From Streptomyces sp. NBC_01231 (GTDB lineage: Bacteria > Actinomycetota > Actinomycetes > Streptomycetales > Streptomycetaceae): a stretch of DNA of 64,000 bases. This document shows positions 50,411 through 59,118 of the stretch, in pieces. The notes beneath the pieces are model-generated. The model saw only the letters and a program-made list of their open reading frames with translations, was not told the origin of the DNA and searched no databases. The stretch's first letter is position 1. The number at the start of each line of letters is the position of its first letter. The position numbers were made by a program, and so were the translations under genes. The stretch lies in the NCBI GenBank assembly GCA_035999765.1, contig CP108521.1, positions 10,726,001 to 10,790,000 on the forward strand. Direction: 5' to 3'.

Positions 50411-50640
50411 CAGGAAGAACAAGGAACGTGGGTGGGTGGGACAGATCCCGGGCAGCGGACGAGGAGATCGGGGCACGCGCTCAGCCGGTTGCGCGTCGGC
50501 GAGGCCGCCGCACCCGTGCCGCCGTCAGAGCGGCGGCGACGGCATGTGGGGGACGTCGGCGGGGGAGAGGCCGGGGCGGGCGCGGTGCAGACGTGCGGGG
50601 TGACGCCACCGGCCGGAGGCGTCGTCCACTCGTCCGTGCT
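50411..50640. other. Unassigned debris
   Basis: No frame convinces on either strand. Confidence 0.3.
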
Positions 50641-51235
50641 GGGTGACGCCGACCACCGATGCCGGCAGCTCAGGCCTGGGCGAGGTTCGTGGTGCTCCGA
50701 GGGCCAACTTTGCCGCGCCCCGGGCGTGTTGGCTGTCTTGCCAGGGACGTACGACCACTTTCACACGGTGGGCGGCGGTGACCGGACTGGTGCGCACAGC
50801 GTGAGGAAGCCGGGTTCTTGACCGGGCCACAGGGCGTGGTTCTCCCCGATGACGGCGATGGTCGGCGTACCGAGGAGGTTGACGACGCCGGCCAGTGCCC
50901 TGCCGAGGATCACTCCGATGTCGGCGAGGAGGGCCAGGAGGTCCTGGTCTCCGGCGATGACGCGGGCGCGGATCTCTGCGATGTCCGTGGCCTCGGTGGT
51001 GAGGCCGCGCCGGCCGGCCTCGCGCAGGATGCCGCGGTCGTTGGTGAAGGTTTCCAGACATCCGCAGGGCGCCGCAGCCGCACAGCGCTCCCGTGTCGCG
51101 AACGGGGGTGTGGCCGAATGTGCCGGACATGCCGCCGGGGCCGCGGTGCACCCGGCGGTCCAGTACGGCGCTGAGTCCGACTCCGTCACCGAGGACGAGG
51201 AAGTCGTGTGTGATGTCCGTGGAGGAGGAGATCAT
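50641..51235 (-). pseudogene. ROK-family protein, N-terminus missing, frameshifted
   Basis: HDFLVLGDGVGLSAVLDRRV, then GGMSGTFGHTPVRDTGALCG (zinc-binding CxCG of ROK proteins) followed in another frame by GCLETFTNDRGILREA and LGRALAGVVNLLGTPTIAVI. A final VKVVVRPWQDSQHARGAAKL is in the first frame again. The DNA-binding domain and ATP loop are missing. Confidence 0.65.
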
Positions 51236-51376
51236 CGGGTCCGAGGGCCGGATGCCCTCTGCGGCCGGGCGTGCCCGGCGCCCGGCCGGTGGCCGCGCGC
51301 GAGCAACGAGGGGAAGGGAGCGGAGCTGATGGCGGGGAAGCGGAAATCCGGAACGCTCCGCCGCAGGTCGCGACGA

Positions 51377-52582
51377 TCACGGCCGGGGCTCCGTCGCAGT
51401 AAATCCCGCATTTACCGCGACTGTGGATGCGGGAAGGCTGGCCGTGTGGTCCAGGCAAAGACGAAGGCCGGTACCACGGGGATCAGCGCCATCCACGGGG
51501 GCATCCCCACCGGGAAGGCATTCAGCAGCCCCCCCCGCCAGGGCTCCTCCTCCGATGCCCAGGTTGAACGCGGAGACGTACCAGGAGGACGCGGCGTCGG
51601 GCGCGGTGGCTCCCAGGTGGAGAACGCTCGATTGCAACGTCACCGGTGGCGCGGCGAAGGCAACGCCCCATAGGGCGACGGCCGCCACAGCGAGTGGCTG
51701 CAGTCGGATGCTCGCACCGAGCAGGACGGTGTGCGGGCGATGGTCCACCAGGACACCGCCGAGCCATGTACCCAGGAAGCCCGTCAGTCCGTACAAGGCC
51801 AGGAGCATGCTGGTGGCGGCTTCACTGAAGGCGGCAGCGTCGTGCAGGAGGGGGGTCACGTAGGTGTATACGGTGAAGTGTCCGAGGATGAGCAGCGCGG
51901 TTGCTGTCACCATGCGGCGTAGGCCGAGCAGGCGCAGCGCGCCGCCGAGTCCTGTCGACTGCGGCGGAGCGGGACGGTTGGGAATGTCTGGCAAGAGTCG
52001 CTGGGCGGCGGCGAGTGCCCCGAGACCGAGGGCCGCCGCGGCGCAGAAGGCACCGCGCCATCCGACGACGCCGCCAAGGACTGTGCCCAGGGGAACGCCC
52101 AGAACAAGGGCCGTTGAGTTTCCGGCGAAGACGACAGCTGTTGTGCGGCCCGAGCGGCCGGGTGTGGCGAGTGCGGCTGCGTATCCGGCGACGATCGACC
52201 AGAAGACCCCGTGCGCCATTCCGCACAGGAACCGGCCGATCGCCAGGATCGGGTAGCTCTCCGCGGCCGCGGAGAGCACGGTACCGAGGGAGAAGACCGC
52301 ACTCACGGTCATGTAGAGGCGCTTGCGCGGCCAGCCGGAGGTCCAGTGGGTGAGCGGCGCCGCGGTCAGTCCGACGGTGAAGGCGTACACGGTGACCAGC
52401 AGCCCCACCCGTGATCGCGCGACTCCCAGATCGTCGCTGATCGGTGTCAGCAGTCCGACCGGCAGCAGCTCTGTGGTGACGACGACGAAGGTCGTGGTGG
52501 CGAGAACGAGCAGGCCGGCCCGGCGCCGGGCCGGCGGCTTCGTGGGCGGACCGGCCTGATCCGTGAGGAGTGGTGCGCTCAC
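51377..52582 (-). CDS. MFS transporter with a C-terminal frameshift at a G8 run
   Basis: DHA1-type (sugar-efflux/AraJ-like) major facilitator starting at GTG 52582 in a GTGA overlap with the hydrolase. Core: VVTTELLPVGLLTPISDDLG, SRVGLLVTVYAFTVGLTAAP, GRFLCGMAHGVFWSIVAGYA. After LGIGGGALAGG the frame runs into Cys/Pro-rich nonsense; with one G fewer in the G8 tract (51529-51536 on the + strand as C8) the expected end LLNAFPVGMPPWMALIPVVP, AFVFAWTTRPAFPH-like and a TAA at 51412-51414 is restored. Either a phase-variable tract, a sequencing miscount or a recent mutation. Confidence 0.85.
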   Translation of the reverse strand: MSAPLLTDQAGPPTKPPARRRAGLLVLATTTFVVVTTELLPVGLLTPISDDLGVARSRVGLLVTVYAFTVGLTAAPLTHWTSGWPRKRLYMTVSAVFSLGTVLSAAAESYPILAIGRFLCGMAHGVFWSIVAGYAAALATPGRSGRTTAVVFAGNSTALVLGVPLGTVLGGVVGWRGAFCAAAALGLGALAAAQRLLPDIPNRPAPPQSTGLGGALRLLGLRRMVTATALLILGHFTVYTYVTPLLHDAAAFSEAATSMLLALYGLTGFLGTWLGGVLVDHRPHTVLLGASIRLQPLAVAAVALWGVAFAAPPVTLQSSVLHLGATAPDAASSWYVSAFNLGIGGGALAGGAAECLPGGDAPVDGADPRGTGLRLCLDHTASLPASTVAVNAGFTATEPRP

Positions 52583-53388
52583 GCTGACGTGGCGGGGAGT
52601 GCGGCGAGGAACTCGCGTACGTGTCGGAGCCAGGTCGCCCGGTCTGCCGGGTTCAGGATGTGGGCGGCGCCGGGCAGTTCGATCAGCCGGGCGCCCGGGA
52701 TGCCGGCCGCCAGGCGGTACGAGCTCTCGGGCAGCACCAGTCGGTCGCCGGTCGGCGCCACCACCAGGGTGGGGGCGGACACCTTCGCCAGGTCGGCCCG
52801 GACGTCCACGCGGGACACCAGGTCGAAGTGGTCCAGCATGCCCGGCGGCATCGCGGTCAGGGTCTGGGCGACCGGTTCGTCGAGGGCGGCCGGTTCGAGG
52901 TCCGCCAAGCCCGCCGGGGACATGCAGGACAGAAGGGCGAGCCGTGCCACGTCCTCCCACTGACCTGCGGCTGCCAGGGACTTGATCAGCCGGGCGGCGA
53001 GGGCCAGGACGGGGTCGGCGGCAGCGAAGCCGGCGGTGAGGACGAGGGCCCGGACACGGTGGGGATGCCGTGTGGCGATCCGGACGGCCACGGCGCTGCC
53101 GAGGGACTCCCCGAGGACGGCGAACGAGTCCTGACGGGCCGCGACGGCTGCCGCGACCAGGCGGTCGGCGAGGTCATCCAGGTCCAGGGGTTCGATGGCC
53201 ATGGCGGAGCCACCGGCCCCGGGGTAGTGCGGGCCGACGAGGGTGTGGTCCTGGGCGAGGTCGTCGAGGACGAGGCCGAAGTTCCCCTCGATGCCTCCGC
53301 CGGCGCCGTGCGCGAGCAGAAGTGCCGGGCCGCTCCCCTGCACGAGAACGTCGAGGTGAGGGGTGGGAAGCGCGTGATCAGTGGTCAT
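52579..53388 (-). CDS. Alpha/beta hydrolase
   Basis: 269 residues from ATG 53388. Oxyanion LLLAHGAGGGIEGNFG, nucleophile LGESLGSAVAV (Ser), acid in VVAPTGDRLVLP (Asp) and His in LPGAAHILNPAD. I chose 53388 because the divergent MerR-type promoter ends about 10 bp upstream, giving a leaderless mRNA; earlier in-frame starts would overlap the operator. Overlaps the MFS gene downstream (GTGA). Both are likely induced through the divergent MerR protein. Confidence 0.88.
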   Translation of the reverse strand: MTTDHALPTPHLDVLVQGSGPALLLAHGAGGGIEGNFGLVLDDLAQDHTLVGPHYPGAGGSAMAIEPLDLDDLADRLVAAAVAARQDSFAVLGESLGSAVAVRIATRHPHRVRALVLTAGFAAADPVLALAARLIKSLAAAGQWEDVARLALLSCMSPAGLADLEPAALDEPVAQTLTAMPPGMLDHFDLVSRVDVRADLAKVSAPTLVVAPTGDRLVLPESSYRLAAGIPGARLIELPGAAHILNPADRATWLRHVREFLAALPATSA

Positions 53389-53396
53389 GGCGCCGA

Positions 53397-53427
53397 CGCT
53401 AAACTCCGACATCAGTGTCAGAGTCAA
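53397..53427 (-). promoter_or_regulatory. MerR-type promoter/operator
   Basis: On the minus strand: -35 TTGACT (53427-53422) and -10 TAGCGT (53402-53397), separated by ~19-20 bp, the over-long spacer typical of MerR-activated promoters. The spacer holds the dyad CTCCGACA (53404-53411) / TGTCAGAG (53416-53423), one mismatch, 4-nt centre. Confidence 0.6.
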
Positions 53428-53468
53428 GTCGCGGCGTGGGCAACTGGAGCAGGAATGAGGCGAGCGGC

Positions 53469-53840
53469 ATGCGCATGAAGGAGATGGTGCGGCGTACCGG
53501 GGTCCATGAGCGGCTGCTGCGCTACTACGAACAGCAAGGACTCCTGACGCCCGGCAGGCTGCCCAGCGGCTACCGCATCTACGGCGAGTCGGACGTCGAG
53601 ACAGTGCGCCGCATTCGCTGTCTGCTGGCGGCCGGGCTTCCGACCGCTCTGATCGCCCAGGTCCTGCCGTGCATCCGGGCGGACGACGAGCTCCTCGTGC
53701 CCACCTGCCCGGACCTGCTCGCCCAACTGCGACGGGAGGGCGAGCGAATCACCCGCGCCATCGAAGATCTACAGGCGTCGCGCGCGATCCTCGACACCAT
53801 CATCACCGGCGGGCGCCGAGTCACCACGCCTTCTCTGTAG
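53469..53840 (+). CDS. MerR-family transcriptional regulator
   Basis: 123 residues from ATG 53469. N-terminal MerR helix-turn-helix MRMKEMVRRTGVHERLLRYY, QQGLLTPGRLPSGYRIYG, then the long dimerisation helix with IARVRRIRCLL-like and LAQLRREGERITRAIEDLQA. Short C-terminus without metal-binding Cys cluster, so organic effectors are more likely than metals (one Cys pair, PCIRADDELLVPTCP, is present). Divergent from the hydrolase/MFS operon. Confidence 0.93.
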   Translation: MRMKEMVRRTGVHERLLRYYEQQGLLTPGRLPSGYRIYGESDVETVRRIRCLLAAGLPTALIAQVLPCIRADDELLVPTCPDLLAQLRREGERITRAIEDLQASRAILDTIITGGRRVTTPSL

Positions 53841-53869
53841 TCCACGGGATGGGGTAGCCGATAGCTGGC

Positions 53870-54118
53870 ACCGCATCCCGCACAGGCTCCTGCACCCTTG
53901 AGGGTAATTTGGTCGGATAGACCGGAGTGGACGTAGGCCGCGCCGGCGACCCAGGACCGGTGTCCGCCCCGCCGCCGGGCGAGGCGTTCCACCCCGGCGA
54001 GCACGAAGAACGCCAGGACCGCGAAAACCGCGGCTGACCCTGACCTTCCTCCCCGCCAATACCCCCGGACCTGCGTGCCGTCCGCCTTCTCGTACGAGTT
54101 GACCCAATGGAGCCTCAC
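53870..54118 (-). CDS. Small membrane protein, end uncertain
   Basis: GTG 54118 starts VRLHWVNSYEKADGTQVRGY then WRGG and one hydrophobic segment (SAAVFAVLAFFVLAGVERLA) followed by RRRGG. The VNSYxKADGTxVRGYWR motif occurs in small Streptomyces proteins I know as hypotheticals. The open frame runs on into the MerR gene, so the natural stop is not clear; probably ~80-90 residues survive. Confidence 0.45.
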
Positions 54119-54452
54119 GGACTCTCACCCCTCGGATTCGGTGCGCTCCCCGCGCAACCACCCATTGCAGCACCCGCCACTGACAGTCCGTCATGCCACA
54201 CCCTCAGTGATCTTGCGTGAGGCAAAGATCCGGGGGCGACCTTGTGGCTTCGTAGGTGGGAGCGGCCACCACTTGTCGACGAGTTTGGGCGGCACTTGTC
54301 GATCACCGAGCAGTGAAATGTCGATGAGAACTGGTTCTGGCTCAAGTTCCGTGACCTGCGCACACTGAGTCACGGTTGGTGGTCGTGTTGGGCTCCTGAA
54401 AGTCGCCCGAAAATGATCAGTGGTGACCTCGGGTACCTGACAGTTCGGGACC
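54119..54452. other. Flank of the ISL3 element
   Basis: No gene supported. On the minus strand 54191-54370 reads PPKLVDKWWPLPPTKPQGRP, ending KITEGVA-stop, protein-like but without a reliable start. The ISL3 left end is probably near GGGCTCCTGAAAGTCGCCCG (54390). Confidence 0.35.
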
Positions 54453-56090
54453 GTGGAAGAAGTGGTCCTCCGGCTGGAGGAGTTGCTGTTCCCGTCGATC
54501 GCGGACGTGTCGGTGGTGTCGGTGGACGTGAGCAACGAGACGATACGAGTCGAGGCCCGCAGCACAACGGCCGGTTCGGCGTGTTCGGGCTGCGGGAACT
54601 GGTCGATCCGGGTTCATAGCTCCTACCTGCGATTTCCTGCGGATGTTCCCAGCGCGGGGCGCCGGGTGGTGCTCTGTCTGCGGGTCCGCCGCTTCGCCTG
54701 CCCGGTCGCTTCGTGCGGGCGACGGACGTTCGTTGAGCAGGTGCCGGGATTGACCCGGAGGTACGGCCGGTGGACCGAGCGTCTGCGTTCGACGCTCGCG
54801 GCGGTCGGCCTGGCCCTGGCCGGCCGGGCGGGAGCTCGGATGGCTGGCGTCTTTGGGGTGTCCGTCAGCCGCAGCACGGTGCTGCGGCTCGTCGAGGCGC
54901 TGCCCGAACCGGATCTGCCAGCTCCGAGGGTGGTCGGCGTCGATGAGTACGCGACGCGCAAAGGCCGGCACTACGGCACGGTGCTGGTCGACGTCGAAAC
55001 GCGACGGCCGGTGGACCTGCTGCCGGACCGGGAGGCATCCAGCCTGGCAGCCTGGCTGGCCAAGAGGCCAGGGATCGAGGTCGTCTGCCGGGACCGGGCT
55101 CCGTTCTTCGCCGAAGGCGCCACCGTCGGGGCACCGCAGGCAGTGCAGGTCGCGGACCGCTGGCACCTGTGGCACAACCTCAGCGAAGCCGCCGAACGGT
55201 GCGTCGCCGACCATCGGGGCTGCCTGCGAGGCACCGCACTTGAGGCATCCCAACAGGTCAAGGAACCAGAAGAACCAGCTGACCCCTCTGGCTCGCCGTG
55301 GCCCACCGGCCACCGGTTCGCCGACAGAACCCGGGCCAACCATGCCGCCGTACACGCCCTGCTGGCTGCCGGCCACAGCCGCCGCGCGATCCAACGCCAG
55401 CTCGGGATGACCTACCGCACGGTCAAGCTCCTCGCCGACGCCACCACCCCGGAAGGCCTCTTCCACGGCCAGTGGCAGGGCCGCCCCTCCGTCCTCGACG
55501 AGTACAAGCCCTACCTGGACGACCGCTGGAACCAGGGCTGCACCAACGCATGGAAGGCATGGGAGGAGATCGTGCCACTCGGCTACAGAGGCAGCTACCA
55601 GCGAGTTCGCGCCTACTTCCGCACCAAACGCCTTTCGGCCGATCCGGTCACCGCACCCCCGCCCTCACCCCGAACCGTCGCCAGTTGGATCCTGCGCCAC
55701 CCCGACTCCCTCTCCGAGGTAGAACAGCTCCGACTCAAGGCCGTCCTGGCCCACTGCCCCGAACTGGAAGCCCTCACCGGACATGTCCGCTCCTTCGCCC
55801 AGATCCTCACCGAGCGACAGGGCCAACAGCTGCCCGAGTGGCTCGACGCAGTCCGCCAGGACGACCTGCCTGGCCTCCATACCCTCGCCGCCGGCATCGA
55901 TCGCGATCGGGCCGCGGTCATCGCCGGGCTCACGCTGCCCTGGAGCTCGGGCGTCGTGGAAGGGCACGTCAACCGCATCAAGATGCTCAAACGCCAGATG
56001 TTCGGCCGAGCCGGCTTCGCACTCCTGAGGAAACGAGTGCTCCTCGCTCCATGACCGATGCCAACACGTGAAACGCTTCCGGCATCGATC
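54390..56090 (+). mobile_element. ISL3-family element
   Basis: Complete transposase gene flanked on the left by a typical ISL3-type end (GGGCTCCTGAAAGTCGCCCG). I could not identify a matching right terminal repeat after the gene, so either the right end is degenerate or it lies close to 56090. Boundaries approximate. Confidence 0.6.
54453..56054 (+). CDS. ISL3-family transposase, intact
   Basis: 533 residues from GTG 54453. N-terminal zinc finger (SACSGCGNWSIRVHSSYLR, CGRRTFVEQVPGLTRRY), helix-turn-helix (MAGVFGVSVSRSTVLRLVEA), DDE residues in VVGVDEYATRKGRHYGTVLV, VCRDRAPFFAEGATVGAPQA and SGVVEGHVNRIKMLKRQMFG. Full length, no frameshift. Confidence 0.93.
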   Translation: MEEVVLRLEELLFPSIADVSVVSVDVSNETIRVEARSTTAGSACSGCGNWSIRVHSSYLRFPADVPSAGRRVVLCLRVRRFACPVASCGRRTFVEQVPGLTRRYGRWTERLRSTLAAVGLALAGRAGARMAGVFGVSVSRSTVLRLVEALPEPDLPAPRVVGVDEYATRKGRHYGTVLVDVETRRPVDLLPDREASSLAAWLAKRPGIEVVCRDRAPFFAEGATVGAPQAVQVADRWHLWHNLSEAAERCVADHRGCLRGTALEASQQVKEPEEPADPSGSPWPTGHRFADRTRANHAAVHALLAAGHSRRAIQRQLGMTYRTVKLLADATTPEGLFHGQWQGRPSVLDEYKPYLDDRWNQGCTNAWKAWEEIVPLGYRGSYQRVRAYFRTKRLSADPVTAPPPSPRTVASWILRHPDSLSEVEQLRLKAVLAHCPELEALTGHVRSFAQILTERQGQQLPEWLDAVRQDDLPGLHTLAAGIDRDRAAVIAGLTLPWSSGVVEGHVNRIKMLKRQMFGRAGFALLRKRVLLAP

Positions 56091-56112
56091 AACCCCACCG
56101 CAGGAGCCGCGA

Positions 56113-56547
56113 ATGTCCAGGACCGCCGAAATCGATCTCATGTTCGTACGTGCCGTCACCGTAGACGCCGTGGTGCGAGCTCTGGCCGGTACGGGGTGGT
56201 CGCTGCAGGAACCGCTTGGTATCTCCTACATGGTCAACAACGACGACCTGTTCGACTGGCAGTCGGCTTCAACCGACCAGGCAGCTGAGGTCCTGACCGT
56301 GGTGGATTCACCGGACAACATCGACTACCACGTCGGCGTCTGCATCTATCACTCAACTGCGGGAACCGGTGGCCAGTTACTTTTTCGTGCTGGCCGATCG
56401 CACTGTTCCTTCATCCCGACGATCGACCGGCGAAGGCTCTCCGGAGCACCAGCCCTGACTGACATGGCGTGGTATCTGAACGCACTGGTACCGCCCCTGC
56501 TTGCCATGGGGCTGGCCAGCTACGAAGCGAGAGACCTTGTCGACTGA
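56113..56547 (+). CDS. Unknown conserved-looking protein
   Basis: 144 residues from ATG 56113, with CAGGAG 7 nt upstream. Reads MSRTAEIDLMFVRAVTVDAV, VRALAGTGWSLQEPLGISYM, VVDSPDNIDYHVGVCIYHST and LTDMAWYLNALVPPLLAMGL. Alpha/beta pattern with no signal peptide, reminiscent in style of small immunity-type proteins, but I do not recognise the family. It stands alone between the ISL3 element and the TetR gene. Confidence 0.6.
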   Translation: MSRTAEIDLMFVRAVTVDAVVRALAGTGWSLQEPLGISYMVNNDDLFDWQSASTDQAAEVLTVVDSPDNIDYHVGVCIYHSTAGTGGQLLFRAGRSHCSFIPTIDRRRLSGAPALTDMAWYLNALVPPLLAMGLASYEARDLVD

Positions 56548-56736
56548 GACTCGTTCGTCGCAGCTCGGTCGACATGCGGGCGGCACGGGTACTCGGATCG
56601 GTCCCCGCTGCCTGCCCAGCCGGTGTCACTATCGGCTACGCGATCACGGAAATTGAGCCAGAGCCTGAGAACTGACACCGCTCGGTGGCGGAGTCGACGT
56701 CTCTCCTCTGCTATTTGGTGATGCTGCGGTTGCTGG

Positions 56737-57324
56737 TCAGGATGTCTTCGGGGTTTGCTGCCCTCGCCGGTCCGCGTCCTGTCGGCGAAGGCCCTCGAGG
56801 ATGACGTTCATCAGAGGCCGTGCTGTTGGTTCCCATTCATCTCGGTCCAGTCGGCCGAGGTAGGCGATGAGCAGGACGACCCCGCGGGCGTCCACGTCCG
56901 TGCGGATGGAACCGGCTGCTTTCCCGGCGTCCAGCAGGTGGCTGAGAGCGCCTTCGATGGGGTTCTGGCTGTGGGCGACGAGGTCTTGCCACGCTGCCGG
57001 CTCGAGCACTGCCAGGACGCCGTACTTGATCTCGGCGTAGTCGATCACTCGGTCGAGCCAGTGACGCAAGGCTTCCACGGGCTCGTGTTCCGCCAGTAGA
57101 GCGGAGGCGGCGGTCACGAGTTCTTCGACGTCGCGCCGGTAGACCTCGGCGAGGAGCGCTTCGCGGTTGGGGAAGTTCCGGTAGAGCGTTCCCTGTCCTA
57201 CACCGGCGCGCTTGGCGATCTCGTTGAGGTGGACGTGGTGGGACTCGGCGAGGGCTGCGCGAGCAGCCTCAACGATGCGGGTCCGGTTCTGCATCGCATC
57301 CGGACGGCGTGCTGGCGCATTCAT
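56737..57324 (-). CDS. TetR-family repressor
   Basis: 195 residues from ATG 57324. HTH: NRTRIVEAARAALAESHHVH, LNEIAKRAGVGQGTLYRNFP; C-terminal ligand domain (SBP_bac-type, AWQDLVAHSQNPIEGALSHL). Divergent from the SDR gene with two perfect GGACACGTGTCC palindromes in the gap. Confidence 0.93.
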   Translation of the reverse strand: MNAPARRPDAMQNRTRIVEAARAALAESHHVHLNEIAKRAGVGQGTLYRNFPNREALLAEVYRRDVEELVTAASALLAEHEPVEALRHWLDRVIDYAEIKYGVLAVLEPAAWQDLVAHSQNPIEGALSHLLDAGKAAGSIRTDVDARGVVLLIAYLGRLDRDEWEPTARPLMNVILEGLRRQDADRRGQQTPKTS

Positions 57325-57356
57325 GAGCCTCTCCTGATGTTCCGGCTCTGACAAGT

Positions 57357-57399
57357 GGACACGTGTCCGGTAGGCTTGCCATGCAGCGGACACGTGTCC
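57357..57399. promoter_or_regulatory. Twin TetR operators
   Basis: GGACACGTGTCC at 57357-57368 and 57388-57399; each is a perfect 12-bp palindrome, and flanking bases (AGTGGACACGTGTCC / GGACACGTGTCCAC) extend the symmetry between sites. Centres 31 bp apart. Both lie in the 95-bp gap between TetR and SDR genes. Confidence 0.85.
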
Positions 57400-57418
57400 A
57401 CTTTACTTGGAGGCAGTA

Positions 57419-58162
57419 GTGCTTTCTCTTCACGGCAAGATCGTCGCTATCACCGGAGCGAGTGGCGGTATCGGCGAAGCCACGGCCCGGCTACTCGCCC
57501 AGCGCGGCGCTACGGTCGTCCTCGCAGCGCGCCGCAGCGAGCGCATCGACGCCATAGCGCAGGAGGTCCGGGAGCAGGGCGGCCGTGCCGCCACGTGCGT
57601 CGTCGACGTCACCGAGGCCGAGGACCTGCAGCGCCTGGTCGCCACCACCATCGACCAGTACGGCCGTATCGACGTACTGGTGAACAACGCCGGCATCGCC
57701 CCGATCAGCCCGCTGGCCGACCTCGACACCGAGAGTTGGTCGGCCATGATCGATGTCAACCTTCGCGGCATGCTCAACGGCGTCGCCGCCGCGCTGCCCG
57801 CCTTCCGCGAGCAAGGCTCGGGCCACCTGGTGAGCATCGTCTCCGTGGCCGGCCTGTCCGGCGTGTCCCCCTCGATGGCTGTCTACGCCGCGACCAAGAA
57901 CGCGGTGCGCACCGTCCACGAGGGGCTGCGCGGGGAGTCCACCGACGGGGTGGTGCGCACGACAGCCATCTCGCCGGGATACATCCGCACCGATCTCGCC
58001 GACTCCATGGCAGACCCGAACATCCGCGAGCAGACGCGCAAGAACATGGACGCGGTGGGCATCCCTCCGGCGGCGGTCGCCCGCGCGGTGGCCTTCGCCG
58101 TCGAGCAGCCCAGCGACGTCGAGATCGGCGAGATCAACGTTCGCCCCACCGTCCAGGCGTGA
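57419..58162 (+). CDS. Short-chain dehydrogenase/reductase
   Basis: 247 residues from GTG 57419 (RBS TTGGAGG). Canonical SDR: AITGASGGIGEATARLLAQR, VNNAG, VSIVSVAGLSG (Ser), YAATKNAVRTVHEG (Tyr and Lys). Similar to YdfG/serine-3-dehydrogenase-type reductases. Its promoter carries two TetR palindromes; expression should be derepressed by the TetR ligand. Confidence 0.93.
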   Translation: MLSLHGKIVAITGASGGIGEATARLLAQRGATVVLAARRSERIDAIAQEVREQGGRAATCVVDVTEAEDLQRLVATTIDQYGRIDVLVNNAGIAPISPLADLDTESWSAMIDVNLRGMLNGVAAALPAFREQGSGHLVSIVSVAGLSGVSPSMAVYAATKNAVRTVHEGLRGESTDGVVRTTAISPGYIRTDLADSMADPNIREQTRKNMDAVGIPPAAVARAVAFAVEQPSDVEIGEINVRPTVQA

Positions 58163-58314
58163 CACTTGCCGTCACCGGTCAAGTGAGACGGCCGCCAGCC
58201 GCTTGCACAACGCCACTGTCTGGCCGGGCGTCCCGACGAGCAGAACACAACTCCGGACCTCGCTCCCGGCCTCAACGGGAGCGACGCCTCCCGGTGAAGT
58301 GAGTCCCAGAGCGG
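58163..58314. other. Short intergenic gap
   Basis: No gene seen between the convergent SDR and IstB genes. Confidence 0.3.
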
Positions 58315-59118
58315 TCAGCCTGCCTTGCCGTCCTGGGCAGCTGCCCGGGCTTGGGTTATGGCGAGGCGGTAGGAGTCGGTGCCTGTCTGGATCAGGTTGC
58401 CGCCGAAGGTGAGCCGGTCGACGATGGCCGCGCAGAGCCGGGGGTCGGTGAAGGTCTTGGTCCAGCCGCTGAAACTCTCGTTCGAGGCGATGGCGACACT
58501 GTTCTTCTCCTCCCGTTCCGTCAGAACCTGGAACAGCAGCTCAGCGCCCCTGCGGTCCAGCTCCATATAGCCCAGCTCATCGATGCACAAAAGATCGACT
58601 CGGCCGTAGCGGGCTATGGTCTTGGTCAGCACCTTCTCGTCCGCGGCCTCGACCAGTTCGTTGAGGAGTTTGGTCGCGAGCGTACAGCGGACCCGGTAGC
58701 CGGCCATCGCTGCTTCGGTGCCCAGCGCGATCAGCAGGTGCGACTCGCCGGTGCCCGAGTCGCCGATCAGACAGAGCGGCAGGCCCTTCTTGACCCACTC
58801 GCAGGTCGCCAGCGTGTGGATGACCGCCGGGTCCACGTTGGGGTTCGCCTCGAAGTCGAAGGCCCGCAGCGACTTCTCGCGGGGCAAGGCGGCAGCCGTG
58901 ATCCGTCGTTCCGAACGGCCGCGGGCCCGGTCGTCGCACTCGGCCATCAGCAGTTCGGCGAGGAAGCCGCGATACGACATCTGGTCACGGGCGGCCGTTT
59001 CGGCGGGCTCGGGGAACTGGGCCTGAATGGTGGGCAGCCGCAGCATGCGGCATGCCTGGTCGACAGCGGCGTCGGCGGCCTGTTCGGTCAATCCGCGGTG
59101 GCGTTTGAACGTCGTCAT
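58315..59118 (-). CDS. istB: IS21 IstB-like ATPase with mutated Walker A
   Basis: 267-residue IstB helper ATPase. Walker A is GDSGTGESH where Lys is expected (GxxGxGKS/T); the codon is GAG. Walker B LLCIDELGYMELD, sensor SNESFSGWTKTF and the C-terminal VDRLTFGGNLIQTGTDSYR are normal. Without the P-loop Lys the protein should not bind or hydrolyse ATP properly, so transposition activity is doubtful. Start overlaps the istA stop (ATGA). Confidence 0.9.
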   Translation of the reverse strand: MTTFKRHRGLTEQAADAAVDQACRMLRLPTIQAQFPEPAETAARDQMSYRGFLAELLMAECDDRARGRSERRITAAALPREKSLRAFDFEANPNVDPAVIHTLATCEWVKKGLPLCLIGDSGTGESHLLIALGTEAAMAGYRVRCTLATKLLNELVEAADEKVLTKTIARYGRVDLLCIDELGYMELDRRGAELLFQVLTEREEKNSVAIASNESFSGWTKTFTDPRLCAAIVDRLTFGGNLIQTGTDSYRLAITQARAAAQDGKAG

